Shown here piece by piece: positions 42,535 through 54,661 of a DNA stretch of 64,000 bases. Every line of letters starts with the position of its first letter. Position 1 is the first letter of the stretch. Source of the DNA: Diploptera punctata (lineage: Eukaryota; Arthropoda; Insecta; Blattodea; Blaberidae); assembly GCA_030220185.1 (NCBI GenBank), contig JASPKZ010007250.1:1277001-1341000 (forward strand), given 5' to 3'. The position numbers and the translations under genes were made by a program. The notes under the pieces are model-generated. The model worked only from the letters and a program-made list of their open reading frames with translations, ran no database searches and was not told the DNA's origin.

Positions 42535-43150
42535 CTTACCTCACTATTAATGTTGATTTGTTCTTGAACATGTTTCAAAACAATTCTGTTTTATCGACAG
42601 CTTTTCCAGACTGGTTTTATTTATGTTGCATTATGTTACACAACCTGGATGTCAATGTCAGCTCCATCCTGTGGTTGGCCGAAGAACCTCCAAACAAGGT
42701 CACGCTCCATCGGTATATCAAAATTCATAACTCTGTTTCTGTTCTTCTGAATATAAATTTTTTCCCAAATAGTCAGCTCTTTTGTATTTTCTAACTGTTT
42801 TAATAATTTAGTGTCTGAATTTATATTACGTTTTTCAGACCAAACATGAGCAGCAACTGCAGATTTTTCAATTTCCCCATTTTTAACATTGCTTATGTGT
42901 TCTTTGGTTCTATTTGGGATAAAATTTATATTCAGAAGAACAGAAACAGAGTTATGAATTTTGATATACCAATGGAGCATGACCTTGTTTGGAGGTTCTT
43001 TGGCCAACCACAGAATGGAGCTGACATCGACATCCAGGTTGTGCAACATAATGCAACATAAATAAAACCAGTCTGGAAAAGCTGACGATAAAACAGAATT
43101 GTTTTGAAACATGTTCAAGAACAAATCAACATTAATATTGAGGTAAGATG
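42535..43150. mobile_element. Penelope-like inverted dimer P5 with GIY-YIG fragment
   Basis: Minus strand (43124-42636) encodes a frame whose end reads NRTKEHISNVKNGEIEKSAV, AAHVWSEKRNINSDTKLLKQ, WEKIYIQKNRNRVMNFDIPM: the GIY-YIG C-terminal half. The first part of that frame is the antisense of the plus arm (42913-43140), since the two arms are inverted copies. Ends TTGAGGTAAGATG, as in P2. No hammerhead core was seen in this subfamily's end (GTTTTGAAACATG only). Confidence 0.75.
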
Positions 43151-43366
43151 TCCAGAGTAAAAATAATATAATTAAAATAACCTCAAAATATAACTTCCTA
43201 AAATTAAATATTAAAGTGAATACTTCAAATCTGGTCCAAGAGAGAGAATTAACATGAAGTCATCATGGCAAACAGACCTACCATGGGCTATAAAATATTA
43301 TGTGGTAAATTGTGTTCTATGCCTTAAGTTCTCTGAAGTCAAATTATGATATACCATGATTATACT

Positions 43367-43682
43367 GACCACTGCTGTGGTCCCGAGGTAGCATACTGTC
43401 TTGTCATTCAGTGGGCCCGGGTTCGATTCTCAGTTGGGACATGCTCCTGGGTGAGGTTTTTTTCGGGGTTTTTCCTCACCTGTAAGACAAATGTCAGGAA
43501 GCTTAGGGCCAAATGGTCCCCGAAAATCATCCGGCCATCATCATCATCATCATCAACCTTCACTGGTGTTGAAAGCAACGGGAAGCTACCACACCTATAA
43601 TTCCCTAGTAAAGCTGTAAAGTGTAGCATGAAAATACTATGATTGCAGTGAAAGACCTGCCCTTGGGCAGAATTACTGTGTT
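43367..43682 (+). mobile_element. tRNA-derived SINE family A
   Basis: Head CACTGCTGTGGTCCCGAGGT, box B GGTTCGATTCTC, body, CAT tract and TGCCCTTGGGCAG end. More diverged than the 18.3-kb copy. Confidence 0.85.
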
Positions 43683-43746
43683 ATACTATAATACGAGCAT
43701 CTCCCCCAAATGCCGCATTATATCAAACTTCTACTGCACAATCCAT

Positions 43747-44282
43747 CAGCCTCAATGGTCTAGGGGTTAAGTTTCTTGGCTCTGGTTCTGAGTGTCACAA
43801 GTTCAAACCCAGTTGGGGTCAGTGGATTTTTAAAATGGTAAAATCTAAGGGACATGTCCTCGCTACTAGGGCTTAAGAGTTAAAGAAGCTTCTCTATTTA
43901 TAACTTTGAAGGTTATTAGATTAATTTAACTTAAAATCTTCGGAGCTGGATTTTAAATTAAATTCAGTTTTAATAGATGTTGATTTAATAGATAGATGGC
44001 TCACGCCGGTCTGAACTCAGATTATGTAAGAGTTTAAAGGTCAAACAGACCTATTATTTAAGCTGCTAACTAAAGGGTTGGCAGGATCCCCCAGGGCATA
44101 GGGCTGTTTTAGGGTCAAGGAGAGGGACTTTATAAACCATGGATCCCAAATCTGAAGATTTTCGAGCTCATAAAGAACCTCAGGCCTGAAGTAGAGCCTC
44201 TGAACAAAATTTAATTGGCCTTTCCCATCCAATTAATGCCTTAGTTGCCAACTAAGTGGCTCTTTGAATGGATGAGCTAACC
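43747..44282 (+). mobile_element. SINE family B copy split by a mitochondrial insertion
   Basis: Head GTCTAGGGGTTAAGTTTCTT, box B GTTCAAACCCAGTTGGGG, body to AAATCTAAGGGACATGTCCT (43860). It resumes at about 44120 with AGAGGGACTTTATAAACCAT and runs to GAGCTAACCACTTG. The interruption is the NUMT described separately. Confidence 0.75.
43866..44085 (-). pseudogene. NUMT: nuclear copy of mitochondrial 16S rRNA 3' region with a tRNA-Trp-like segment
   Basis: Plus text CGCCGGTCTGAACTCAGATT and its continuation (TGTAAGAGTTTAAAGGTCAA, ACAGACC) is the antisense of the highly conserved 3' part of insect mitochondrial large rRNA (the region of the universal 16Sbr primer). To its left, the minus strand reads AAGATTTTAAGTTAAATTAA, TCTAATAACCTTCAAAGTTA, TAAATAGAG, which looks like mitochondrial tRNA-Trp (anticodon loop CTTCAAA). 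The two are not neighbours in the usual insect order, so the insertion is rearranged or joined from two pieces. It lies inside a SINE B copy. Confidence 0.75.
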
Positions 44283-44317
44283 ACTTGTTAAAATTTAAAA
44301 TAACATTCTTTACACAC

Positions 44318-45215
44318 CTCATATCCGTTTTTATTACATTACAACTAGTTTTTCATAATCCTTTGTGGTTACATCCTTCAGTAGTTAAACACGACCGACG
44401 TTCTGTCGTCCAGCAGCACTGCTCTGCTTCTTAATCCATCTGTGAGTGGAACGATGAACCTCCCGTGTATTCAAATCAACTTCTTTGGGAATTTCAAATT
44501 CATTACTAATTTTTTTTTATTTCTTAGTTTTTTTAAACTAAATTGGAAAAAATCCTTCATTCAAAAAACTAAGAAAGAACAATTAATGAATTTTTGAATT
44601 TCTGGGAAAGTTTATTTTGATTGGGAGTTTCATCAGTTCACCAACCAGATGGAGTGCAAGAAGCATTGCTTCTGGACAAACAAACAAAGAACACATCAGA
44701 AATATTAAAAATGGGGAAAAGAAAAAAAATCTGCAGTTGCTCGCTGCATGTTTGGTCTAGTACACAAACCATCTAATATCAATCTCAGACACTAAATTGT
44801 GTTAAAGGTAGTTGAAAATATAAAAAGAGATGAATATTTGGGAAAAAAATTTATATTCAGAAGAACAGAAACAGAGTTATGAATTTTGATATACCGATGG
44901 AGCGTGACCTTGTTTGGAGGTTCTTTGGCCAACCACAGGATGGAGCTGACATCGACATTCAGGTTGTGCAACATAAATAAAACCAGTCTGGAAAAGCTGA
45001 CGATAAAACAGAATTGTTTTGAAACATGTTCAAGAACAAATCAACATTAATATTGAGGTAAGATTGTTCAGACTAAAAATAATATAATTAAAATAACCTC
45101 AAAATATAACTTCCTAAAATTAAATATTGGTTGTGTAACTACTGAAGATGTAACCACCAGGTTATGAAACTAATCTAATTAGAAGACAGGATATGAGGTG
45201 AGGTGTAAATAATTT
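44318..45215. mobile_element. Penelope-like element P6 (inverted end, GIY-YIG fragment, hammerhead)
   Basis: Minus arm at 44318-44395 (CTCATATCCGTTTTTATTAC, GTTACATCCTTCAGTAG) mirrors the plus end at 45125-45200. Between them, 44690-45085 encodes a decayed GIY-YIG tail (RTKEHIRNIKNG-like, IYIQKNRNRVMNFDIPMERD). At 45142 the plus strand reads CTGAAGA, GTAACC ACCA GGTTAT, GAAAC. This is an intact core with a strong helix II, although helix III is unusual (CTAAT/ATTAG). Confidence 0.75.
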
Positions 45216-45429
45216 TATTTTAAATTGTAAATTAAACCTCATAGTGGAATTTTCTATAATGTTCAATAACCACTTGTTACTGACATATCCAGCGAGGAAA
45301 TAACCGTAACTAATAGCCAGTAAAACAACTCCTGCAAGGAAGCATCCTTGCCCCATATGGGGATGAAAGGATACAGACAGACTGTACAGTTCAGTCATTT
45401 AAGCTGTTTCAGTCTCCATCCATTCTCAC

Positions 45430-46260
45430 ACTTGAATTTATTCTTTCTTCTTCTTCGGCTTTCCCCCATTTATAGGTTTGCTGTCTTCAGTTTCCATTTA
45501 TCTCTATCATTCCAATCTCCCTTCTTCCAAATTCCTATCATCCATTATAGTTCTGACGTATGTTTTCCATTTCCATCTTGATCTGCCACGTTTATTTCTT
45601 CCAGGGGGTGACCTTTGGTATATATTTTTTGGCCATCTTTCATTTTCCATTCTTTGTACATGGCCATGCCATTTAAGCGTTTGATTTTCAATCCTCTTAA
45701 CAACCAATGTGGTGACATTCATTTCTCTCCAAAGGAATTCATTTCTTATTTTATCCTGTCTTGTTTTTTGGAGGCTTCTTCTAAAATAATCAAATTCAAC
45801 TGTTCTAATTTTATTCTTTTGTAATTCCATCAAAGACCAAGTTTCACATGACAAAATATTCCGTATTATGCTCTTATAAATTTTCATTTTAGTTTCCTTT
45901 TTAATATTTTTGTTCCAAATTATTCCATGTAATGTCTTAGTTGCATTTTTTGCCATTGCAATTTTAGTCTGTACATCTCTCTCACAGGTACCTAAACTTG
46001 TAATTATTAACCCAAGATATTTAAAAAAATTCACATTTTTTTATTTTCCCTGTTTTGAGTATGAGGTCATCCACATCCTTTCCCAAACACATATATTCTG
46101 TTTTCTGTAAATTTATATTCAGTCTCCATTTTTTATATTCTTCCATTAGTTTATTTATAATATATTTCATATCATCTTTATCCCCTGCAAAAATTATTTG
46201 ATCATCTGCAAACAACAATGAATGCAGTACTTTTCCTCCTATAGGAATGCCCATTTCAGA
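45430..46260 (-). mobile_element. LINE family L4, RT to C-terminus, frameshifted
   Basis: Minus strand: LLFADDQIIFAGDKDDMKYI (RT motif C), NINLQKTEYMCLG, FFKYLGLIITSLGTCERDVQ, ETWSLMELQKNKIRTVEFDY, LKWHGHVQRMENERWPKN, GRNKRGRSRWKWKTYV. GAA-repeat tail at 45440-45460. One frameshift at about 46030. 46262-46320 repeats a piece of the same LINE (ATTATGCTCTTATAAATTTT). Confidence 0.85.
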
Positions 46261-46322
46261 ACATTTTTTATACCATAAGTATTCTGTATTATGCTCTTAT
46301 AAATTTTCATTTTAATTTCCTT

Positions 46323-47500
46323 CTTCTTCTTCTTCTTCTTCCTTCCAAGTATTAGGCCAAGGCCTGTTACGATCCTATAGAAAATTTTCCCTCCAGCGTT
46401 TCATAGGACGGCCCAGTGATCTTCGTCCTCTTGGTATATAATTATAAACAGCTTTGGGGATCCGATTTGAACTCATTCTTTCAAGATGGTGTTTCCAATT
46501 TAGTTGGTACTGTTTAATATATTCCAAAATTGGCGTAGTCTTCAATTCTTTTAAGATATCGGTGTTCCTTTTCCGATCCCATCTGGTGTAACCCGCTGTT
46601 CTGCATATGAATCTCATTTCACAAGCCGTTATTCTGCTTTCATGTTGTTTTTTTAGTGTCCATGCTTCACTACCATAGGTCAACACTGGTCTAGCCAAAG
46701 TGTTATGTAAACGTAATCTGGTGTTTTTTTGTACAAGGGATGGTTTCATAACTTGATTAATAATTCCTAAACTTTTATTATAACTAGTAACTTTTTCAGG
46801 GATATCCTTTTCATCCCAGATAGAGAGATAATATCCAAGATATTTAAATTGATTAGATCTCTCTAAAATTTTATTCTGGAGACAGATTTTACTTTGTATG
46901 GGGTCCTTCCCATGAAATGCCATAATTTTAGTTTTGTTAATTGATATTTCCATATTAAATTTGGCACCTATTTTTTGTAAATTATAAATTGATTGTTGCA
47001 AATCATTTTCGGAAAGTGCCAGAAGAGCTAAATCGTCTGCAAAAAGAATAGCATCGAGTTTGAGGTTCCTATTGATGGGTATATATCCTCGTTGTGTTTT
47101 CCTCCATTCATTTATTAATTTATTCATGTATATAATGAAAAGCACCGGTGAAAGTCCACATCCCTGTCTTACTCCAGTGTTGATCTTTTCCCAAGAAGAT
47201 AATTTGCCATCTTGTTTAACAGAGATTTCATTATCTTTATAGATGTTGAAGATATTAGTAATATATTGTTGTGGAACGTTATCATCAGCTAAAATTTGTA
47301 GTACTCGTAATATATTTCTGTCTACTTTGTCAAAAGCCTTTATGAAGTCAACGAAGGCGATATGAGTTTCTATATTGAATTCCTTGTGCTTTTCTAATAG
47401 TAGTTTTAGAGTAAAGAATCCATCTGTACAAGATCTACCCTTTCTGAATCCATTCTGCTCTTCTCCAATTATATTTTCATAAATTTTCCTCATTTCCTCA
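46323..47500 (-). mobile_element. LINE family L3, long intact RT frame, 12-bp TSD
   Basis: A single open frame of 372 codons (47493 to 46375) covers NGFRKGRSCTDG, motif A FVDFIKAFDKVDR, motif B TGVRQGCGLSPVLF, motif C ILFADDLALLA, SINKTKIM, QFKYLGYYLS, YGSEAWTLKKQHESRI and the GRRSLGRPMKRWREN end. Catalytic Asp and FADD are intact. It is 5'-truncated, so there is no endonuclease. Flanked by TTTAATTTCCTT at 46311-46322 and 47501-47512. A GAA tail and few lesions suggest a young insertion. It sits about 38 bases from the last exon of the transporter, in antisense. Confidence 0.9.
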
Positions 47501-47550
47501 TTTAATTTCCTTTGAATTTATTAATAATTGTAATATTTTGTATTATGCAG

Positions 47551-47801
47551 TGGCCATTGCAGTAGCCATTCCACAACTGGGTCCATTTATATCTTTGGTT
47601 GGAGCCGTATGTCTTTCCACACTTGGACTGATGTTCCCATCTGTCATCGAACTCGTCACATATTGGGAGTCACCCGGTCTAGGACCATGCAACTGGCTTC
47701 TCTGGAAGAACATCCTTATCATCATATTTGGAATCCTGGGTTTTGTCACAGGCACCTACGTCAGCATAGAAGAAATCATAACAACATTCGGAACTCAATG
47801 A
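47551..47801 (+). CDS. SLC36-type transporter, last coding exon and stop
   Basis: Acceptor TTTTGTATTATGCAG. Completes Val, then AIAVAIPQLGPFISLVGAVC, LSTLGLMFPSVIELVTYWES, PGLGPCNWLLWKNILIIIFG, ILGFVTGTYVSIEEIITTFG, TQ and TGA. GPFISLxGAVCLSxLGLxFPxxIE and the closing helix plus GTYxSIxEI are conserved in the SLC36 family. The total from 26145 on is 410 residues, plus about 40 from the N-terminal exon, close to the usual 450-480. Confidence 0.97.
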
Positions 47802-48510
47802 AGAACGTAGGAATGTAGAGAAGATGGAAGAAAAAAGTTGGAACAGTGCTTCCAACATAACTCCTGTTGGGTCTGTAGTCTAGCTAACACGATAGTCATG
47901 GATTTCACTCAACAGGTAATTCTGGCACACCTGGAAATTCTTCTAACATCATAGAATTTATTCCTCAGAGGAAGCTGGATAAATATGGCGGGCAATGCCA
48001 GTATTCATTACATCTTCATTAACTAAGAGAAAAAAAAAGATCATTAGTAGTTACTTGCTTTAATAACAATTGAAATACTGAATATGAAATTATATAAGGC
48101 ATTATTTATCCATTTCTCCAAATGTTTTATATTGATGCTACTAATAATTGTCAAATAAATTTCATATTCATTTATTTAATGCATGTTATTAGGATACTGT
48201 ATTGAAGCATGACTTCAAAATCTGAACAAAACAGCTGTAAATTCTTTATCATAAGAAAAAAAATATGTTTTTACAATATTGTCTGAATTTTGTAATGCAT
48301 AAATTTTAATTATTTTATATTAAAATACTTAAAAAATGCTATAAAATATTGAAATGTTTTTAGAATGACAAATTTGTATTGTCATCTTAAGAAACAAAAT
48401 TGCCAAATTTTTAAAAGTATAACCCATATTTTTTAAACTGAAACAATATACATACAATTTGTCATAAATAAAACAGTTACTAATTTAACGTGAAACAATA
48501 AAAAAGCAGG
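47802..48510 (+). other. Transporter 3' UTR with candidate polyadenylation signals
   Basis: Follows the stop codon directly. AATAAA occurs at 48467-48472 and again at 48497-48502, the best candidates for transcript ends. No repeats interrupt this part, in contrast to the introns. The true end may be further downstream. Confidence 0.55.
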
Positions 48511-50223
48511 GAGTGTATCTTGATCAACTAAAAAAAATGTACTTTTTATTTACAATGACATAATTAAATGCTATCTTGTGTTTTGATTTTAACTTATGCT
48601 TCATTAGAGTTCCTGATGTTTTCAAACAAGACTTTTATTTGCACCCATTAATAGGTGCGATAGAGAGATAAAAACTCTTTCTCCACATGAAAATGTGGGA
48701 AAAAATATGTTATATAATTTTATTAACAATCTTGCCTTGTAGTGCTAAGTTTTAGGTAGACATAGAACTACAGCAAGTTAGAATTTTCTATTCACTACAA
48801 AGTAGTGATGATATGGTTATGGTTTATTTCCCTTGATTTATAACCAAGGATGATTACTGTCATAGCCATCTAGAATTTCTCAGTGGTCAAGTTCCTGCAT
48901 TAAGAACCAACAAGTCTGTTATCAGTTGTTGCTGAATTAGACAAAATGGTGCTTATGGAGGTGGGTATATCACACTAGAGTAAATATATTATATAACTTT
49001 TCTAAAATAAATCTGAAACAAACTTACCATACTAGTTCAATATATGAATTATTTTAATGCAAATCAAACTTTAATATTAATAACAGTAAAAATGTAAGTC
49101 ATCTTTTTAAAAATTATTAGTGATTCCAGTTTCATAACACTCTTTGAAGTTGATTTAAATTACCATATGACATTAGATTGTTGATTTTATCATACATTAT
49201 TCATTAAGAGGTTTTAAAACAAAAGATTCTAATAAAATGAACATTTCTAATGAATTGTAACATAATTTTATAACAATGAGTATTTTTTGACGTTGTTAAA
49301 AATGTCATGAGTAATATTTCTGTATTATCCATATAGAATGATTAAATGGATAAATATTTTAGGCATTATAAAAGGAGGCCATTGAATTTTAACAGTATAT
49401 GCTCATAGTGTATGTACCTGTATATATTATTACATTGTTAGAGCATTGAGTGAATATTGGGTAAATATATTGTTATTTTTGTGATGCTAGTTTTAATGTT
49501 GTTCACAGAGTAGAAAGGAAGGGGTAGGGGGATGAAATAAGGTATGGAGGATGTGCTACCTTTGTGATTATTTTGCAATGCATGCTTTAATATTTTAAAT
49601 AGTAGGACTGGTATCTTAATCATCATTATATTGACTTTTCTTTTTTTATTGAGTTTTTTAATAAGCTTGTAGTTCGTATTAATATTTACAACACGTAGTG
49701 CCAGAAATAAATGTAATTATTTAATGGATTTTTTTATGTATCTTATGCTTTTGATTCTTATTATTTTGATTAATAGTTGGAAACATCAAAATAGAAAATT
49801 AATATAAACATAAACACAGAACTTTTGGAAATTACCGTATTCTTTTGTAATGAAACAAAGAATAAAATTAGTTATTTATCACTGAATGTCACACATATTT
49901 TTTAGATATTGATTTTCAAAAATATATCTGACATTTCGTATTAAGTCATACTTTATGTTCATTAGAGTAGTGTCCATAATATGTAATAGGCTTTGTGAGG
50001 TTATGTTCATCTGATTATTATTTGTAAGGATGAAAAGCATGAGATAAATAGTAGCACATCTTCCAGCACTAGCTGCAGGATCTGTTAGATGTAGGTGTGG
50101 AGTAAACCTCGCTTGTTATGCTTGAACACGTACCTGAAGTAATGTGTAACATGCAGTTGTTTATTTTTAAACTATTATTGGCCCATTCTCATCATAAGGC
50201 CAGGAATTGCAACTGAAAGGTGA
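48511..50223. other. AT-rich 3' flank, nothing recognised
   Basis: No known domain, RNA or shared repeat. It is unusually free of identifiable repeats for this window. It may include distal 3' UTR (further AATAAA-like words occur, for example near 49705). Confidence 0.4.
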
Positions 50224-50227
50224 TTAA

Positions 50228-51865
50228 CCCATTGAAGACACGTTTAAAGCGCCTGGTACGTTCACTGGAAACCCATTTAAATCACCCCAGCGCTGCACTG
50301 GGTTTTAAATCAGACCATGCGTTCTGCGTCCCAGAACTTATGAATTTCAGATAGTTTGTTTACCCCTGTTTTTTCTTGTAGTATTTTGTACTTTTAAGAA
50401 TTGCAAAGGAATGTGGCCTGCTTACAACCCTCTTTTGTGTAATTTAACCGTTATTTATTGTTAGTTTGAAGGCTGTGAAAGTTGACAAACCTTTTAAAAA
50501 ACCGTCCTTTACTAACATTTCTTGGTCATTAAATTTGAAGTAAACATGAATCATATGTTCTAACAGGAACTGTAAAAATAACAACAATATACAATACAGT
50601 ATATTATAAAAATAAATTAAATTAAATATATAAAAGCATAGACCTATACATTATCAAATCATAAAAAGTTCTTCTCAAATTATCGATAATGTAAAAAAGC
50701 AATTTTTTCTGTATTGTATTCTAGAATACATTTAGCCTTTGCGAATTTTTCTTCTTGTTATCTGCCTTTATTCTTCCATTGCTTCTTACTGGTGACAGTG
50801 ATGTCGGCATTTTGTGTTTGGGTGATGATAATAATAAACATATTTCCTATCTTTCCACTTCAATGCAGGAAGTCTACGACTAGATAATGTTACCTCTCCT
50901 TTTTTTTTTAATTTGATGTTCACTAAATCCATAGGTATGTTTCTTCTGTTAGATTTTACTGTCCCTAATATGTCTCTCGTCTATTGAGCTCTAAAAATAA
51001 ATTAGGAGAACACAAGTTGTCTAATTGTAATGTGTAACCTTTGTCTACGAACAGATTTGCTAATTCTAGGACTACACTCTAATTTACAGTAAAATCTGAA
51101 TTTTCTGGTGCATCTCGTTCAGTGTTTATTTGGATCATATCCCGAAGAGGTCTCGCACAATTTCTAATATTTTATTCCAAATCGCGCCGTTTTATTCCGA
51201 TTAGAGATTTTGAACTGGTCGTAACTGGTAATATACTTCGTAATTTCGTAAGAGATTTTTCAAGTGAAATGTCTTCACTTTGAACATACAAGGACAGAAA
51301 TGTTGTATTCAAATACTCTACAGCAGGTCTAATTTTGTAAATTCTGTCATCTCTAATTACGGATTCATTGTCTTTGAAGTGAAGAAACATCGAAATTAGG
51401 AATAAACTTTTGAAAGGCACAGTTTTGCTGTAAATGGGCATTTATAAAATTGGTCTATTGTTCCAGAACCGTTTTATGTTAGGTTTTATATCTTCACTTA
51501 TAGTGTAAAATAGGCCTTCACTTCATCAAGGTGTTTCTAAAAAAGTTATATTACCAGCCATGATATTCGAAAAAAAAAACATTGAAACTACATATATATA
51601 TATATATTACCGTAATAAGTATCTAAAAAGTAAATTATTCTATAAATTATTTCTATAATATACTCTACAATATACTAGTCCTACATATATGCTTTATATA
51701 AACCTGCAAAAAATTTTACAGACGGCGAACAGAAAACTTTAATCACTAAAGAGAGTGCCATCTTCTTATAGTGGTGGGATTTAACACAACGAGTGTAGGT
51801 CGTTGTTGGGCTGTTTGGCCTTTCTACCTGCTCACGAGGGAGACTCGTTAAAAGTCTCCAATGGG
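50228..51865 (-). mobile_element. piggyBac-type transposon, decayed, TTAA target sites
   Basis: Ends CCCATTGAAGAC (50228) and GTCTCCAATGGG (ending 51865) form a 12-bp inverted repeat with one difference. Each end is preceded or followed by TTAA (50224-50227, 51866-51869), the piggyBac target. On the minus strand, 51441-51172 encodes FLHFKDNESVIRDDRIYKIR, PAVEYLNTTFLSLYVQSEDI and SLEKSLTKLR: the DDE_Tnp_1_7 segment around the first catalytic region, with the usual (D)E(S) slightly changed. Stops elsewhere show it is dead. Length 1.64 kb is shorter than autonomous elements. Confidence 0.9.
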
Positions 51866-51869
51866 TTAA

Positions 51870-53307
51870 CTTAGATCATCATATTATTTATACAGAATGG
51901 TAAGAATTCCTTCTTCCTTGCTTAGTTTTTAATATACCGGTAGTAGTTTTTGATATTATCCTATTTTAGTAAAGTAGGTTATTTCATTTTAAAAAAATGT
52001 TGGAACAAAACAGAGTTGCTTGTTTATGTTATATGTTATATATGAACAATATATTGGCCTGCAAAAATTCCATGCTTTAATAAAAATTATTAAAGATTTT
52101 CTGAGATAAACTTTAATAAAAACATATTTTAATTTTTCTTTTAGTTTTGAAATAATTTTTCCTTTTTATTTTTTCTTTCAGAATACATTACTGGTAATGT
52201 TAAGTACAATAATTAATTTTGAAATACTGTAAAATAATAACTATTCAAAATAGAAACATTGAAGCATATTTTATATATTTTGATAATTTATTGCTTATTT
52301 TTAGTTACGTCAAGATTAACGGTGAATTTTACCTCCTCTTTGAATCATTTTAAAATTAATATAATTTCAAATCTACCAACCTCAGTCAAATAAAATGTTC
52401 AATTAATGAAGTGAGTCACTCCTTATCTTACTTCATAAAAAATCTTTAATCCTTGCATTCACATCTTAAGCCAAGGAAAATAATTTTTATTTCCATTTTA
52501 TTTTATTTTATTTATTTGTTAAAAATGTGTATATTTGTTACATTTAAAAAGTCATGAAGTCTGCAGTTTACATTTTGTTCTACAATTTCTGCATTTTATA
52601 GAAACCATATTTTATTGAAATATAAGTACATTTTTAAACTATTGTTTTCTTTTGGACATTTACAAGAAGAAGAATGATATATTTACATATATTAGTATTC
52701 TTGACGATTGTGAAATTTTACTGTCCATTTGTTTTTTTGGATGTATAAAAAATTACTTTAGAATACATACCATCAGTGCCTGAAGTGATTCCTGGTCTAT
52801 AAGATGTCAGGCCTAACCTATATATGTGCACAATTTCTACAGGTGTCTCGAATAGAGAAATTGCGAATGTATGCCGCTATCTCTCTAATCAGAATATCAC
52901 AATCCCCTATAGTGACATTTCTGTAAAAATTAATTTCAAAACCAATAAATATACTTTGAGTAATGAAGGTAATTTAAAAATTTGTCTGTAAATTCACTAT
53001 TAAATAGTATCATATTTCCACGGATGTCACTTTTCAAAGATTCTTGTATATTAATGCTGTTTGCTATAACTAATGATAATCATTGTCTTATTTAATTTTT
53101 ATTCACACATAGAATGTTTGTTTAAAAGAAAATGGGATTCTCCACTTTAATTTACCCGATACATTTTTAAGTCCTATAGAACAACAGTGCGCATGCACCA
53201 GAGTTTATAGAGCCAGCGATAACCCACCACCAAACCACATATCGATTATTATCATTGTTTTGATTATTATAGTTTTTTTTTTATGTATTTAGACACATTT
53301 AAAATGT
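51870..53307. other. AT-rich sequence without recognised features
   Basis: No open frame of note. ATAGAGCCAGC at about 53210 has an inverted partner near 54150, too short to define an element. Confidence 0.35.
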
Positions 53308-53366
53308 AACGAACCTAAAAGCTAACTAACTAACTCACACTTAACATAATTCAATTACTCTAACCT
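53308..53366 (+). repeat. Single unit related to the 51-bp tandem repeat
   Basis: GAACCTAAAAGCTAACTAAC through to ATTACTCTAACCTAAG follows the same order as one 51-bp unit at 36.4 kb (ACCTAAAAGCTAACCTAACG ... GTACTCTAACCTG). It shows that the unit exists outside the tandem array. Confidence 0.6.
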
Positions 53367-53891
53367 AAGGTGGATCCCATGAAACACCCTTTTTTTCACT
53401 CCTTAATAATTGTAACCATTGATAACCCACTGGTTCCAACTATATAATATACTCTCTGGAGAAAATAGCAAGTCACCATCACACTATGTGTATTTGAATA
53501 AATACTTAAAAATTCTAAAATTAAGTTATAAAAATTGTTTTAAATATTTTAAAATGTTTAAAAATGTTACCAAATACAGAAGAAGAGTTACAATTCATAA
53601 TAATAAACTGAAAAATCAAGGGTAAATTATTCTAAAGAAGAGCCAAAGAAAAAAAAATAATGTTATGGAATTTTTTACATTTGAAGTTTATTCCTATAAA
53701 CATAAATTAAATGGGGATTGTAGCACATTTACATGGATATTGCAATTAAAAAAAAAAGAAACAGCAAAAACCAATAACATTTCTATTGCAGAATGTAATT
53801 AGCAACCTGAGGAATATGTATATACCATATACCGTTTTTGGACTAAGAAGGTACAATATAATTAATAGCAAAAAAAATTATGAGGAAATAA

Positions 53892-54045
53892 AGATGAATT
53901 AGAAATTTAAAAAATTAATTAGAAATTAAAAAATGAATTAGAAATTAAAAAAAGAATTAGAAATTTGAAAAATGAATTAGAAATTAAAAAATTAATTAGA
54001 AATTTAAAAAATGAATTAGAAATAAAAAATAATTAGAAATAGTCT
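53892..54045. repeat. Minisatellite of about 18-20 bp units
   Basis: About eight units of AATTAGAAATTTAAAAAATG with small variations. Confidence 0.9.
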
Positions 54046-54661
54046 AAAATATGTGATATGATATTAATAATACTGAACTGTTAGTGAATGCGCCCTCAAT
54101 GTATTATGGGTAGAGCAGGATTGCAAACATACAGGAATACGAGGTTGCTGGCTCTATGTCAAACCAATAAAACCTAAAACCTAGCTTTACCATGAAAATA
54201 CTTAAACAATTTGCAAATTTGTTAGAATTGCACTTCACACATAGCAATTAAATGTGAAAAGCTATAAAAATAACTCATTCTAACCTTGAAATATTCCACC
54301 TAATGGAATTACTCAACTTCACATTAGGTTGGCAACATGAGGTGAAGTCAAAGTTAATCAAAAATATTTAAAATAGTTTTATACTTTTTAACCTCTGGAT
54401 CTATACAGTGTCCACAAACCTGTGCTATAATAACCAAATAAACTTTTTTTTAGCGTATTTATTATCAATGCAACAAATAGGTGAGAAGTGAGTATGAATA
54501 ACTTTTTTATCGTATCAAAAAATATACTCTTGAGGGGAAAAAATATTAAAAAAACTTAATTATTCAGATTTTAAAGTTCAGAATATATTTGTTTCTGAAG
54601 AGAAAACTTTCTGCTGCACTAGCAATTAAGCTGTGTCATGACACAATTTTTATTATAAGAG
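54046..54661. other. AT-rich spacer, nothing recognised
   Basis: No domain-bearing frame or repeat shared elsewhere. Confidence 0.35.

Noticed and set aside
53172..54165. A TIR element bounded by ATAGAGCCAGC at 53.2 and 54.15 kb
   Set aside because: Only 11-12 bases pair and the neighbouring bases do not; chance or a shared short motif is more likely.
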